Of a stretch of DNA of 64,000 nucleotides, positions 21,035 through 32,331 are shown piece by piece. Each line of letters begins with the position of its first letter. Within the stretch, counting starts at the first letter, position 1. The position numbers and the translations under genes were made by a program. The notes under the pieces were generated by a model. The model worked only from the letters and a program-made list of their open reading frames with translations. It had not been told where the DNA came from and ran no database searches. The DNA lies in contig SWBL01000121.1 of NCBI GenBank assembly GCA_024195585.1, positions 1 to 64,000 on the forward strand, read 5' to 3'. This DNA is from Aureobasidium sp. EXF-3400 (taxonomy: Eukaryota; Ascomycota; Dothideomycetes; Dothideales; Saccotheciaceae).

Positions 21035-22805
21035 CTAGTCTTTGTGGAAAATGAGGTTGATCGGATCAGCCGGCTGGGTCACGATATCAATCTTCATCTT
21101 TGGAAGCTCGGTCATCTTGCATTCAACTCGTGAGTATGTCTGTAAGATGCGGACGGTGGTATAGGCGACTTCGGTCAAAGCAAATTGTTGACCTGTTGGC
21201 GCAAATTAGCTTGTGTCTTCCACATACTCTATTAGTACGAGCTTACCGATACAGATACGTGGTCCACCATTGAATGGAATGTCTGTGTTGCCAGTCAGTA
21301 AGTGCTCGTTGATATATTGCTGTGTTGCTGTATACTCACATGTCCACATCTTGGGGTTCCATCCATCCCATCGATCAGGCTCAAAGCTGAGGTAATGAGG
21401 GAACTTCTCAGAAGTCGGTGGGTAGATGTCTTCACGACGCTGTAGGAACAAGGTCGAGTATCCGATGGGTGTATTGGCTAGATTCATGTCAGCAGAGTGG
21501 CATCGGGCTCCTATTGGCCAGTGTAACTTACCGGGAATACCAATCGGCTGAGTTCCATCAGGACCACCACCACGCGGCAAAGTCGTGTCTTTCAAAGAAA
21601 CTCTGACATTGAAGGGAACAATGGGGTAGAGTCTCAAAGTCTCGTTGATGACGTGAGTGAGGTATCGCATATTCTTCAGATGAGTATAGGTTGGCTTGTC
21701 TTCCATACCCACGTGCTCCTGAATCTCGCGTCGCAGCTTAGCGACGATATCTGGTCGTCTGGAGATTTCGCTGAATAGCCATGACAGAGTACATGCAGTG
21801 GTGTCACGTCCAGCGAGCAAAACGGCAGCCAGTTGGTCTCTCAACACCGTGCGATCACGGGTGAAGCTGGCAAGCGCATACAAAAAGTTGTAGCCTTCGT
21901 CTGACTTGGACTTCTTCTCGAGCTCCTCAGGAGTAAACTGCAGAGTCTGTTCAATGAATGGCTGCATGAACTCTTCCATAATCTTGATAGAAGCGTGGAA
22001 GGCTTTGCGTGGTACGAAACGATTGAGAGGTCCCACACGAGCGATAGTGGATTGAACGTTCTGAATCGTGGCAAAGGCCTCAGCGAAACGATCTTGAGGG
22101 TTCTCCAAGCTGTTTACACTGTGGCCAAGCAAGAAAGCTGTGCTGGCATCCAATGTGAACTTGAAGAACAGATCCATTGCATCTACGGTCTGCGATTTCT
22201 TGGTACCACCGAGCATGGGAAGAAGAACTTCCAAATGTTTCTCAAAGACATCTAAATCGGAGACACGATCTTTGATGAACTGAGGGCGGAGGAGTTGACG
22301 GGAGGCATGCCATCTTTCTCCATCCGTGGTAAAGATACCTATGTTACATCAGCACCTTCCAAGTCTTTCTGTGATGGAGCTTCTTACTATCTCCTAGGAA
22401 GTCATGCCATTCAGAATTGAACTGTGCACCTTTGCCGTAATCACCAAATTGAGTGGCAAGAATGGCCTTGATATTTTCCTCGTCGGCAGTCAAGATCAAT
22501 CGCATTCCAATGGTCCTTATCTCACGGGTAAAGGGATGGACTGCCGAACGATCTGCGAAAGTCGTGTACCATCCTTTGAGCAAATCATGATTGCGTTGAT
22601 CGCGCAGTGTTCTTGCGATGAAGCCAAGCCCAAATGGCACCCAGGTGTGAATTGTTTTGGCATGCGTACCTAAAGATCGGATCTTGCGCTCCTCTTGTAT
22701 TCTTGCAAATAGATGTTGGCCGAGCAAAAGAAGTACAATACCGCCCAAGGCAAGCACGATAGGGCTGTGTCCAGAGGAAGAGGCGTCGGCCCGATTGACG
22801 GCCAT
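21035..22805 (-). CDS. Cytochrome P450, CYP52 family (n-alkane/fatty acid hydroxylase type)
   Basis: A 518-aa protein from five exons, with introns 22339-22387, 21478-21531, 21283-21339 and 21193-21246. It has an N-terminal membrane anchor (residues about 13-35, SPIVLALGGIVLLLLGQHLF). Helix I has LLAGRDTTACTLSW, the ExxR motif is in NETLRLYPIVPFNVR, and the heme loop IPFNGGPRICIG is completed by QQFALTEVAYT after the last intron; the heme Cys is in RICIG. The DGTQPIGIP segment and FNGGPRICIGQQFAL are typical of CYP52, whose members carry out terminal hydroxylation of alkanes and fatty acids in the ER. All exon joins keep the frame and reproduce the family sequence. The exact substrate is not predictable. 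Confidence 0.92.
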
Positions 22806-23100
22806 TGCTGCCGCGAGTTATTCCACCCGATCGACTCTTCCGTATTGATATAGAGTATTGTGGGGTGTATTCAACGGCCTTGGGGCATCAGAGTAAAGAT
22901 ATGGGGATGTTTTATATTCGAGTAGGATACAGGGTGAAGTCGGTGTCCACGGACAACGAGCTTCCCGGCGGCCTAATGTTTCGCAAACTCTACTACATTG
23001 GGCCTAGTGACCGATCCCTCCTTACATCATTTACTCTAAGAGAACACGAACTATCCATACCCCTCACCTCTTCCATCTACACGTTTTCCGAACGAACAAA
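22806..23100. other. Short intergenic region upstream of CYP52
   Basis: 295 bp between the CYP52 start and the hexosaminidase stop; both genes are on the minus strand. No feature is recognised. It should hold the CYP52 promoter. Confidence 0.55.
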
Positions 23101-24926
23101 TCACAGAGCGCACTGAGTGCCATTCTGCGTACAGAAAGGCATTTGAATGGGCTCGGCGCCAATGCCTTTTGCGACCAAACGCTCTCGCATCTCGCTCAAT
23201 CTTGGACTTGCAGTGATCTGGCTGCGATTCTGTCCTTGCTCGTCTTTGGCGCCGCTCCAGAGAACCTCGGCGGCTGCACAGGCACGTGGCCACACCTGTC
23301 TATCGATGTTGACGGGCTCGGTCTGCTCGCTCCAGATGTGAACTTCCCCGCCAAGGACGAGATGTGTCAAGTTTGCAGGTACGCCGTTGAGTGGGTCGTA
23401 GGCATACATCACTCTCCAATTGTGTAATGGCGCGCAATAATCATTGTAGGGGTAGTAAGTTTGAGAGACGTCGGGATAGAAATCAAGCCACTGGCCATGG
23501 CCACAGTCGAGGTACTAACAGTTATATATCAGTTTCAAGTTCTGATACTTTGAGAATAAAATAAACTCACCCAGTAGTTGTAGTTGCCAACAAGAGCTTT
23601 GTGACCCTTGCTAACAGTTTCTGCGACTGCTTCATCACTCTGCCAGGTTTGGACGACAACATCAGATCCTAGCGTTAGATTCCAGGTCAAGAGCATTTCC
23701 TCCCAAGCAATCGGAGTCAGGCTAGCAGCTCGTACCTTGGCATGAGCTCTGTCGACAAAGGCCTGCATTAGCGGCTGTAGGATTGCAGTATCATTTGAGC
23801 GTACAGTGTCGTCGAGGTTGTACGCATTGACATTGACCTCATCACCACCAGTGTGGAAATATGATGAATACGGCAGAACCCGTGGCAGCAAGTCATCGAA
23901 AAGAGTGTCCAAGAATGCGGTCACGGCCGATGAGTTCAACTTCAGAGTTCCAGATGGCGGCTCGGCAGTGTACTTGGACCAATCCCTCTCGTTGAATGCC
24001 GCTATCAGCTCAGGGTACGAGTATGCGATAGACGAGGTATGGCCTGGCATATCAATCTCAAGAATCACCTCCACGCCTCGAGAGGCACCGTAGTCCTGGA
24101 TATGAGCCATAGTCGAAGGACTGTATGTCAGACCTTGTCGGTACGATCCTTTCTCGGCCAACATCGGCAACGCTGGGATCTCGATCGGCCAAGACTGAGC
24201 ATCTGTGATGTGAAGATGCAGACGATTGAACTTGTTGTACGCCAGAGCATCGATCATTCGCGTGATATCAGCAGGCGCGTACCAGACTCGCGAGACATCC
24301 ATGTTGAGACCTCTGTGCTGGAACTTTGGAACGTCTGTTATTTCCACCGGAGCGTAAGTTGTGTAAACAGGTCCACTAGAGTGCTTGTAGAACAGCTGAG
24401 TAAAAGTTGTCAAACCATGAGCGATGCCAATCGAGGAGACCGCAGTAATCGTGACTTGGCCATCGGTCGCAATAGATAGTGAGTACGACTCGTCGACTTC
24501 GCCGGCCAGAGGCTTCGTCACATTTGCCGGGTCAGTTCCAGTCTGTTCCAGGTGCACTGTCTTGATATAGGTGCAAGAAGCATTTGTCGCGGGCTCAAAG
24601 TTGGAATGACGAGGGTGGAACTTCCATGGGATGAAGTTCTGTTCGAACAAAGTCTGAGTAGTCGTCTTGATAGCTGTAGAGATGACGCTTTGGGACGACC
24701 CATTGTGGTGGCCATAGTTCTCGTGCTGCAAGTCAAAGAGGTTAAGATCTTGTTCCAACGGCATCTGCTCTGGCTGGGGAAATGCTACCTGCACGGCACC
24801 ATTAAAGATGAACTTGACTTCGCGATCCACAAACAACACCTCTTCTCCTGTAGTGATATTGGATGGTATCGGCCATACAGCGAGAACTTGAACGACAAAC
24901 AAACTGAGCAGGAGATAAGACCACAT
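23101..24926 (-). CDS. Secreted beta-N-acetylhexosaminidase, GH20
   Basis: A 589-aa protein. Exon 1 is 24926-23571 and exon 2 is 23514-23101; the intron is 23515-23570 (56 bp, phase 0), joining YNYW to YLDCGHGQWLDF. The chosen start MWSYLLLSLFVVQVLA is a good signal peptide followed by VWPIPSNITTG, as in fungal GH20 enzymes; an in-frame ATG 15 codons upstream (24971) is possible. It has the GH20b N-terminal domain, then the catalytic barrel with RGLNMDVSRVWYAP, HLHITDAQSW and the acid/base pair in SYFHTGGDEVNVNAY. It ends with CTQNGTQCAL. It removes terminal GlcNAc from chitin oligomers and glycans outside the cell. A TATATAAC box lies about 57 bp upstream (24990-24983). Confidence 0.95.
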
Positions 24927-24990
24927 TGCAAACGAGATAATGCGAAGAGATACAATAAAGAAGCTCTCCACGACAAAATGAGGTTATATA

Positions 24991-26164
24991 CGATGGGATA
25001 AATCAAGACAGGGAGTAGGAAAAGAAAGACATCAAGTGTCCCTTGCCAGACCTTGGAATTTATGTTTCATTGTGCGTACGACGAGGTCAGTAGAGATAGG
25101 CAAGTTGCAGGCCGGGGGCAGGGCGGGGTTGGAGATGGCGTTGCACATCAAAAAAATTGACTTTGGGCGGAGTCGCGTCTGCTGTTTTGCCTTGACAGGG
25201 ATATACCTCCTATATCATTGCAAACGGTATAGACAAGCGAGCAGGTAGTCAAGGACGCGATAGAGAAGAGGTCACTACTAGGTGGATCAGCGACGGGCAA
25301 GCGTGATTACTAAGCAAGTTGTCCTTGCATCCCTCTAGCAGTAAGAAACACGATGCAGCAGCTGTCGATGGAAGGTAGCTACGATAGGAGACTACCATCT
25401 GCAAGTATCTGTATCTGTGCAGTTTCGGACAAAGACATACAAAACTCAAAGACGCTGTCATAACATTTCCAGGTTTGACCCCTTGACCTGAGCCAGGATG
25501 GGCTGGGTACCGCTAATCATGTGATCATCTTATCGCACGTTTTACTCAAGGCTGGTCTCCCAAAGATGCACTTCAAGTTTCATGAAAACCAACTATGGTC
25601 TCATAAAGGTACGGTCCGTCGACGACATTCAGGTTGCTGACTATGATGTTGGCAATCAGTCAGTCAGGGCCGTACACACAAAAACGCACATAGCCGTCTA
25701 CCCTGTCCTGCACCAACCTCGCAACATATCCCGTATGAATCGCGCGGTAGGAAGACATCGAGAAACCATATAGCTACCACGTGGTGACAACAAGCCTGCT
25801 CTCGAGACGATCAAGTACTGTTGGCACCTACCCACTCTGGTGTAGCTGTTGCTGAAGTCACAAACATGATGGTCAGATTGGAGACTTGTATCGGTTTTTG
25901 ATCGTGGCTCGTAGAAGCTATGAGAACAACAGTTGCCAATGTGCTCTCCATTCAAAGTCTTGGCCGAAAAGCTACTGACAGAGATGCCAAGGACATGAGA
26001 GTATGCAATGCTTCCGCAACCCCGACTGACCCCGCGTGTCTTAGCATGCCCTACACTCGTAACCCTCATAGTAATACGCATTGATCTCCCGATAACGAGA
26101 AGTACGACTACCGGACCTTCTGAGGTCAGCAATGTCCACCCTCAGGAAGGTTGTCGGAGAGGAT
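24991..26164. other. Intergenic between two divergent genes
   Basis: About 1.2 kb between the hexosaminidase and alcohol dehydrogenase promoters. There are only short frames on either strand and no RNA gene or repeat. Confidence 0.55.
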
Positions 26165-26207
26165 GCGGGGGATGGTGCGGGGTAGGTGTGTTGACGATGT
26201 ATATAAA
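26165..26207 (+). promoter_or_regulatory. ADH core promoter: TATA box and two CreA-type motifs
   Basis: TATATAAA at 26200-26207 stands about 58 bp before the ATG. Two GCGGGG hexamers, at 26165-26170 and 26177-26182, match the SYGGRG consensus of the carbon catabolite repressor CreA/Cre1 and lie 12 bp apart in tandem. CreA control of alcohol dehydrogenases is known from Aspergillus; here it is inferred from motif and position only. Confidence 0.4.
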
Positions 26208-26264
26208 GGTCTGACATGATTGCCATCATGTAAAGCTCTCACCTAGCAGTATACCACCGATACA

Positions 26265-27501
26265 ATGGGACTTCCTACCAGCCAGAAAGCAGCCGTGAAA
26301 CAGGGAGAGGGAAAGTCGTCCACGGCACCAGTTAAAGAAGTTCCTGTTCATGAACCAGGCCCTGGTCAAATCCTCGTCAAGATCAACTGGACGGGTCTAT
26401 GTGGAAGCGACAAATCGCTCATCTACGATGAGTGGGCTACTCAAGGACTGAAGATGCTTCCTGATACTCATGGTATCGCGGGTCACGAAGGAGCGGGAGA
26501 GGTTGTCGCAGTTCATGACGATGTCAAGGACCTGTGGAACGTCGGGGAACGAGCGGGTGTCAAATGGGTTGCCAGTGTCTGCAAGAAATGCGAGTTTTGT
26601 ACCAATGGCACCGACGAGTTGCAGTGCCCCAAGCAGCTCAATTCTGGCTTCTCAATCCAAGGCACATTCGCAGAGTACTGCTTGACAGACGCTCGTTACG
26701 CTACGAGATTACCAGAAGGTGTTTCTGACGAGGAAGCAGGTCCAATTTTGTGCGGAGGAGTGTAAGTCGTGTCCAGAAGCTGCAAACTTGGCCAACCATG
26801 CTGACTCCATATAGAACGGTATGACAGACTGAACTCGGTGGCATGGATGAACGCCTACTAAATTCCCTAGGCATACACTGCTTGCAAGCGAAGTGCTGTG
26901 AAGCCTGGCCAATGGATCGTTCTGCCAGGCGCTGGAGGAGGCCTTGGTCATCTTGCCGTCCAATACGCCAAAGCAATGGTTGGTTTGGTTACAGCTCAAA
27001 GGTTGTAGCTCAGCACTGACAACTCCCTAGGGCATGAGAATTATCGCTGTTGATGGCGGAGATGAAAAGGGCAAGCTCTGCAAACAGCTTGGTGCAGAGC
27101 ACTACATTGATTTTCGCGACTGCAAAGACGTAGCTGCTGAGGTTATGAAGCTTACCACCTATGGAGCCCATGGTGTTATCGTTTTCGCCGCGACCAAGGA
27201 GGCATACGGATCGGCTCCCAACTTCCTTCGCCCAGGAGGGACCGTGGTAGCTGTTGGCTTGCCAAAAGACGAGACGATCATCGCAGGGGCATCACCTTTG
27301 ACGCTAGTTTTGAAGAGGCTCAACATCGTTGGATCTGTGACGGGCACCCTAAAAGAGGTGGAGGAAGCGCTCGATTTCACGGCCCGAGGCCTGGTCCGTC
27401 CCATACTCACAAAGGGAAGTTTGGAGGACGTCGATCGCTTTTTGCAGCTCTTAGATCAAGGCAAGCTCCCCGGCCGAGCTGTCCTTAAGATTGCAGCTTG
27501 A
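26265..27501 (+). CDS. Zinc-dependent alcohol dehydrogenase
   Basis: A 359-aa medium-chain dehydrogenase like yeast/Aspergillus ADH1, which interconverts alcohols and aldehydes with NAD(H). Exons are 26265-26761, 26815-26818, 26871-26978 and 27031-27501. Introns are 53, 52 and 52 bp; the second has a TACTAA branch site. The second exon is only AACG (4 nt) and is needed to keep the frame and build [13 protein letters not shown]. Catalytic zinc ligands are in GLCGSDKS and AGHEGAGEV. The four-Cys structural zinc loop is [16 protein letters not shown], and the NAD-binding [18 protein letters not shown] is followed by an acidic residue in IIAVDGG. It is probably cytosolic. Confidence 0.94.
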
Positions 27502-28644
27502 TCTTTGAATCGCCTGTCAACGATCAGAGCGCGTGTTGCTGAGAGGTTGATATCGTGGGATATTTGGGACGCCTATCTTTGAATAGCAGCAGAATCCTGG
27601 AACTTGGCTCTGGTAGACAACCCGTTCGAAAACAGAGTATGATAGTCATGTAAAGACCGAGCAATTTACTGTTCGTTCCTGAGACGTGTCATAGATTCTT
27701 CGTGGCTTCTTGACATCTATCACTTTGGACCCTTGAAACAGGACCTGTACGGAATGTGTCAACCATTCTTTGACGATGCCAGCGATGACCTTCGCCACTG
27801 TCGGCAGCCAAGTAGAGGCATTTATTGTATCGCGCTTTTCTCAACGACGGCGTTTTCTCGCTTCGTAAGATGTGTACTTCGAAAGGTGCATTTTTCTCTA
27901 GTAATGGCCGCCTCGCGCCAAGTATTTTTTAAGTCCATGAGGCTTGGCACACCAAAACGCAGGGCTGATTTCGAAGACATCTCGCTGTCGCTGTGTCAGA
28001 TTACCGGTGACTTCGAAGGTCGCACTCCACCGTCGCTCGTGGCGATACTAACCGATCAGCCTGAAAGGTTGTTAGAAAGAAGCAAGGAATCCAGTGTCAT
28101 TCTTACCGAGCAAAGCCGATCATAAATGGATCTCTACGAACCTCGCCAGGCCCCTCGCGTGTCGAAACGTTGTCGGCCTGCACCGATGCCTGCAAAATTG
28201 CTTTACGGGAGTCGGCAGCTGTCGCGACAGTGGACCGATTTTACTTTCCAGAACGTACATCTCTCGTGTCGAGAGGGAAACTTTTACGTCGCAAAACTCG
28301 ACCCTCGCACCGCTAAGCGCAACTTCCGCCTCTCCATTGGTTGTGTTCCTCTGCCTACCCCAGTGCAACAGAGTACAGACTGCAGAATGGCTCCGTTCAA
28401 CACTCGGTCCATTCTGCTTGTCGTCCGGGCCGGTCAGGGAGACATGGTGGACCTCGATAAACGGGCTCTGATGTGCAAAAGAGACCCGTCATCAGAGGGT
28501 TACTCACTGGATTACATTTTGTCCTAGCGCTGATGTAGGTGTCCATTAAAGACGTGAACGCCCCCTTCGCGCCTTGTAGCTCTTTATCGTTTCTTAGCCC
28601 GACGCCTCTTTGCTTGTATTTGCTTGACATTCGAACGTCCGACC
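27502..28644. other. Intergenic, no gene recognised
   Basis: 1.1 kb between ADH and the peptide transporter. Plus-strand frames of 130-133 codons at 27733-28125 and 28126-28527 have no family resemblance, no splice logic and biased Arg/Ser/Leu content, so I do not call them. Confidence 0.5.
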
Positions 28645-30644
28645 ATGGATCACGAATCATCTGCAGCTGAGTATGTCTTCCTCTCGATCCTCTATACGAG
28701 CGGTGCGACCTGAGGTTACGCAAAAGGAAACCCAATTTTCCGAAGTTTCCACCTCGAGGAGTATCTGCTCGTGTGACACGGCCCTGTCGACCTTTTCGGA
28801 TCCCAATAACCCGCAACCAACAATCCATTGACACATTCGCTGATAATGTATCAAGGCTGCACGCTACTGCTGTCGAGCCTCGCTTGAAGGAACACAAAGA
28901 CATGGCTGGCGGTATGGAACCAGCAAAACCCGAATATCCTCACGAAGAGCACGGAGAGATCGCAAGTCTCAGCAACGATGGCGAAGAGCCAACCGAAGAA
29001 GAAAGACGAACACTACGAAAGGTCTCCGACAAGCTTCCCTGGGCCGCATTCATCATCTGTGTTATCGAACTTTGCGAGAGATTTACCTACTATGGTCTCT
29101 CTGGTCCCTTCCAGAACTACATCGAGAACAGCTACGGTGGCAGAGTACCTGGAGCTATTGGCCTTGGACAAACCGGAGCCACAGGCTTGACAGATTTTTT
29201 TCAGTTCTGGTGCTATGTTTGTCCCGTATTTGGGGCAATCGTCAGTGATCAATACCTTGGAAAGTACTGGACCATCTTCTACTCTGCCCTCATTTACATC
29301 TTGGGCAACTTGATTTTGTTCCTGACTTCGCTTCCTGTCGCCATTGAGAACGGCGCCTCTCTGGGAGGCCTTATTGCCGCTATGATTATCATTGGTATCG
29401 GTACTGGCGGTATCAAGTCGAACGTTTCGCCTCTCATTGCGGAGCAATACCAGAACACCAGCCAATTCGTCAAGACCTTGAAGAATGGAGAGCGTGTCAT
29501 CGTCGACCCTGGAAAGACGATCCAGAGAATCTACTCCATTTTCTACATGATGATCAACATTGGCTCTCTGTCATCTATCGCGACTACTGAGCTCGAGGCC
29601 AATATCGGTTTCTGGCCTGCTTACCTACTTCCTCTCCTGATGTTCCTGGTCGGATTTGCAGTTTTGGTTGCAGGAAAGTCAAAGTACAAGGTCAGAGCAC
29701 CTGCTGGCTCTGTCATCCCCAAGGCTTGCAAGGTCATGTGGATAACTATGATGAACAAGGGCAATTGGAACGCTGCGAAGCCTGAATACTCGGAAGAATT
29801 TACCGGCGGCAAGAAGTACAACTTGAAGTGGGACGGTATCTTTGTTGAAGAAGTCAAGCGCGCTCTTGTTGCTTGCAAGGTCTTCTGCTTCTTCCCCATC
29901 TACTGGGTCGTCTACTCCCAGATGCTCAACAACTTCATCTCCCAGGCTGGCCAGATGCAGCTTCACGGTATTCCCAACGATTTGATGCAGAACTGGGATC
30001 CTATCACCATCATCATCTTCATTCCCATCATCGACTACCTCTTCTACCCTGCTCTCGGCAAGCTCGGCTTCCAGATGAAGCCCATTACTCGTATCACTCT
30101 TGGTTTCATGTTCGGCGCAGCTGCCATGGCCTACGCCGCTGGTGTACAAAAGCTCATTTACAAGACTGGACCTTGTTACGATGCGCCTGGTGCTTGTGAG
30201 GCTGCTCTGCTTCCCGATGGAACTTACGCTCCCAACAACGTCCATGTTGCTATCCAGGCTCCTGCATATCTCTTGATCGGTCTATCTGAGATTTTCGCCA
30301 GTATCACTGGTCTTGAGTACGCTTTCACAAAAGCACCGGCAAGCATGAAGTCGTTCATTATGTCGCTTTTCCTCCTGACCAGCGCTTTCGGATCAGCGCT
30401 TGGTATTGCTCTCTCGCCCACGGCAGTCGACCCTAAGCTTCTCTGGATGTACGTCGGTCTCTGTGTTGCCTGCTTTGTTGCTGGTGTCCTCTTCTGGATC
30501 ATCTACCGCAAGTACAACGATACTGAGGAGGAGATGAACGAGCTTGAGAAGTACACTGCACCAGCAAAAGCAGTTGACGTTGAGGATGAAGAGAAGGCGG
30601 CTGCTGCGGAGGCTCCTGCTCGTGAGAGATCCATGTCTGGGTAG
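28645..30644 (+). CDS. PTR2: Proton-coupled oligopeptide transporter (POT/PTR2 family)
   Basis: Imports di- and tripeptides with protons across the plasma membrane. The main exon (28856-30644) holds about 12 membrane segments, the signature ELCERFTYYGLSGPFQNYI, and TGGIKSNVSPLIAEQY. A short first exon is proposed at 28645-28670 (MDHESSAAE), with a consensus GTATGT donor and an intron at 28671-28855 (185 bp, branch GCTGAT). It joins in frame to LHATAVEPRLKEHKDMAGG, giving 604 aa. If this exon is wrong, the ATG at 28902 (MAGGMEPAKPEYPHEE) gives 580 aa. The C-terminus is acidic and Ala-rich (EEKAAAAEAPARE), cytosolic. The family call is firm; the first exon is inference. Confidence 0.93.
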
Positions 30645-30993
30645 GGAATATGAGAAAGTGTATGATTAGTAGTTTTGTAACGGATCATGTATATAGCCCA
30701 ATGAAGAATTCACTTGTTATATTCAAAATTGTCTTGGTATTGGTGACTGCGATGCATAGGTAAAGGAAGGAACGACGGAGCATTGCACGTGATGAATATG
30801 CAGCCACTTCCGCCATGGATGACGCGTGGTTTATTGTCTCGTGTTGGCGAGGCGCCAAAGGTTCACACGACCAACACGCTTATCGTAGCCATCTGTTTGT
30901 TTACCACCAGCATCGACTACTACTAATACTACTATATGCCGGCTCAGGCAGTTGGATATCTTGACGCCATGGTTTGAGCGGGCCGTCGCAAGA
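30645..30993. other. Intergenic, nothing recognised
   Basis: About 350 bp between the transporter stop and the ankyrin gene. It is AT-richer just after the stop (probable 3' UTR), and the rest should be the ankyrin gene promoter. Confidence 0.5.
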
Positions 30994-32011
30994 ATGATAG
31001 ACGCATCTACTCGACTCAAGAGGGCGATTCTCTTGTCGGATGCTTTGCTGGTCAAACGCATCATCCATTCTAATCCTGGCATCTTACAGAACCCGGACTT
31101 CAAAGACAAGAGCAACACGAGTCTACACCTTGCCGCGCAGACCGGCAGCGAAGAGATTGTGGTAAGAATATAGGTCCGGCGCATTCAACGGCCTCGCAAC
31201 CGTCATACATGAGCACAAAGACCAATACTCTTTCTTGTAGGAACTTCTCGTCGACGCTGGACATGACGACTCGGAGATATCGCGCAATGCCGATTGGGAC
31301 ACGCCCTTGATGCTGGCCGCGCGACACGGCAATGTCGACGTTGGCGTCCTGCTCGCCAATCGCTTCCCGCGCTGCATCCCCATCACCAACAAGCTAGGCT
31401 TGGATGCGGTATGTCATGCTTTCTTCCTGTCGCATGCCGTATGCTGACTCTATGCCTCACAGCTCGCTCTATCGTGCCTCAACCCTGCGTCTACACCCCT
31501 AGTATCCTTGCTATTATCCCACCCAGAATACCCCGCTTCTGCCGATGGTCGCGACAACCATGGCGACACTCCCCTCCACCACGCATCCGCCTCGGGCTCC
31601 CTCAAAGCTCTTCGTATCCTCCTGTCAGCAGGTGCAGACCCAACCGCCAAGAATGCCTACGATTGGACGCCCCTCGCATACAGCCAAACAGTAGCCGCAG
31701 AAGTCTACTTCAAGAACCTCGTCGCCGAACTCGAACGTAGGAAAGCCGAAGGTCTACGCGGCGAGAAAGAAAGAAGGGAAGAAGCCATAAAGCGCAAATA
31801 TGCCGGCGTGCGTCTCGTCACCGATGATAGCGAATCCTCTTCGCGGCCCAGCGATGATTTGACGAGATCTGAGAGCAGCAACTCGATTTCTAGTCCGATT
31901 GACCAGAGAAACGCTTTCACACCGACCTCTCTCACGCCAACAGTAGCGAAGAGCAACCCCTGGGTCAACGGTGGCTTTGAGACGAGAGCAAGAGCATGGA
32001 GCGGAGAGTAA
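30994..32011 (+). CDS. Ankyrin repeat protein, Avo2-like (TORC2 subunit candidate)
   Basis: A 294-aa protein. Exons are 30994-31161, 31241-31408 and 31463-32011, with introns of 79 and 54 bp. It opens with MIDASTRLKRAILLSDALLV, then four to five ankyrin repeats (NTSLHLAAQTGSEEIVELLV, DWDTPLMLAARHGNVDVGVL, HGDTPLHHASASGSLKALRI, DWTPLAYSQTVAAEVYFKNL), then a charged helix and a Ser-rich tail. The start (RLREAI-type), the LGLDALALSC repeat and the AQT..Y.K.L ending resemble yeast Avo2, a non-essential TORC2 subunit. The family assignment to Avo2 is from memory of that layout; a generic ankyrin protein is the alternative. Confidence 0.75.
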
Positions 32012-32212
32012 GAGGGTCAATGAAACAGACTTCGACCTTGAAGAAACCATTGTAATGAAGCCATGAAATATTTCCAATACTATCAATCAAAAGGCAAACA
32101 TCGCATCTCACTGCTAACATTGATGCCGCGGTCGATGGCACTCTGCTGCTTCATGCTGAATCACACTACGGTCAGTGAAGTATCGATATACCGTCGCGAC
32201 GACAGATCAAGC

Positions 32213-32331
32213 ACATACGGCCACAGTCAGCTGAAAACTGGGCATCCCGTCCGCTCTGCCATACATAAGCAGTTAAACGGCAGATTAGTACTACGGTGGG
32301 TGACCACGTGGGAATCCCTGCTGCTGTATGT
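32213..32331 (+). rRNA. 5S ribosomal RNA, complete
   Basis: 119 nt from ACATACGGCC to TGCTGTATGT, with complementary ends (acatac.../...gtatgt) forming helix I. The conserved fungal 5S boxes cccgtccgctctgcc, cataagcagttaaacgg and gtgggtgaccacgtggg are all present. T-rich sequence follows (tttgcttttcttttt). It is an isolated gene between the Avo2-like gene and the OYE-like gene, the dispersed arrangement known from Neurospora and other Pezizomycotina. No flank similarity to the copies near 0 and 6.7 kb is visible beyond the gene itself. Confidence 0.96.

Noticed and set aside
21035..27501. CYP52, GH20 and ADH as a biosynthetic cluster
   Set aside because: There is no backbone enzyme, shared regulator or pathway logic; the genes have separate long promoters and unrelated roles.
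28126..28527. 133-codon plus-strand frame upstream of the transporter
   Set aside because: The composition is Arg/Ser/Pro-biased, with no family resemblance and a competing frame on the other strand.
29679..30245. 188-codon minus-strand open frame
   Set aside because: It lies wholly inside the peptide transporter gene on the opposite strand.
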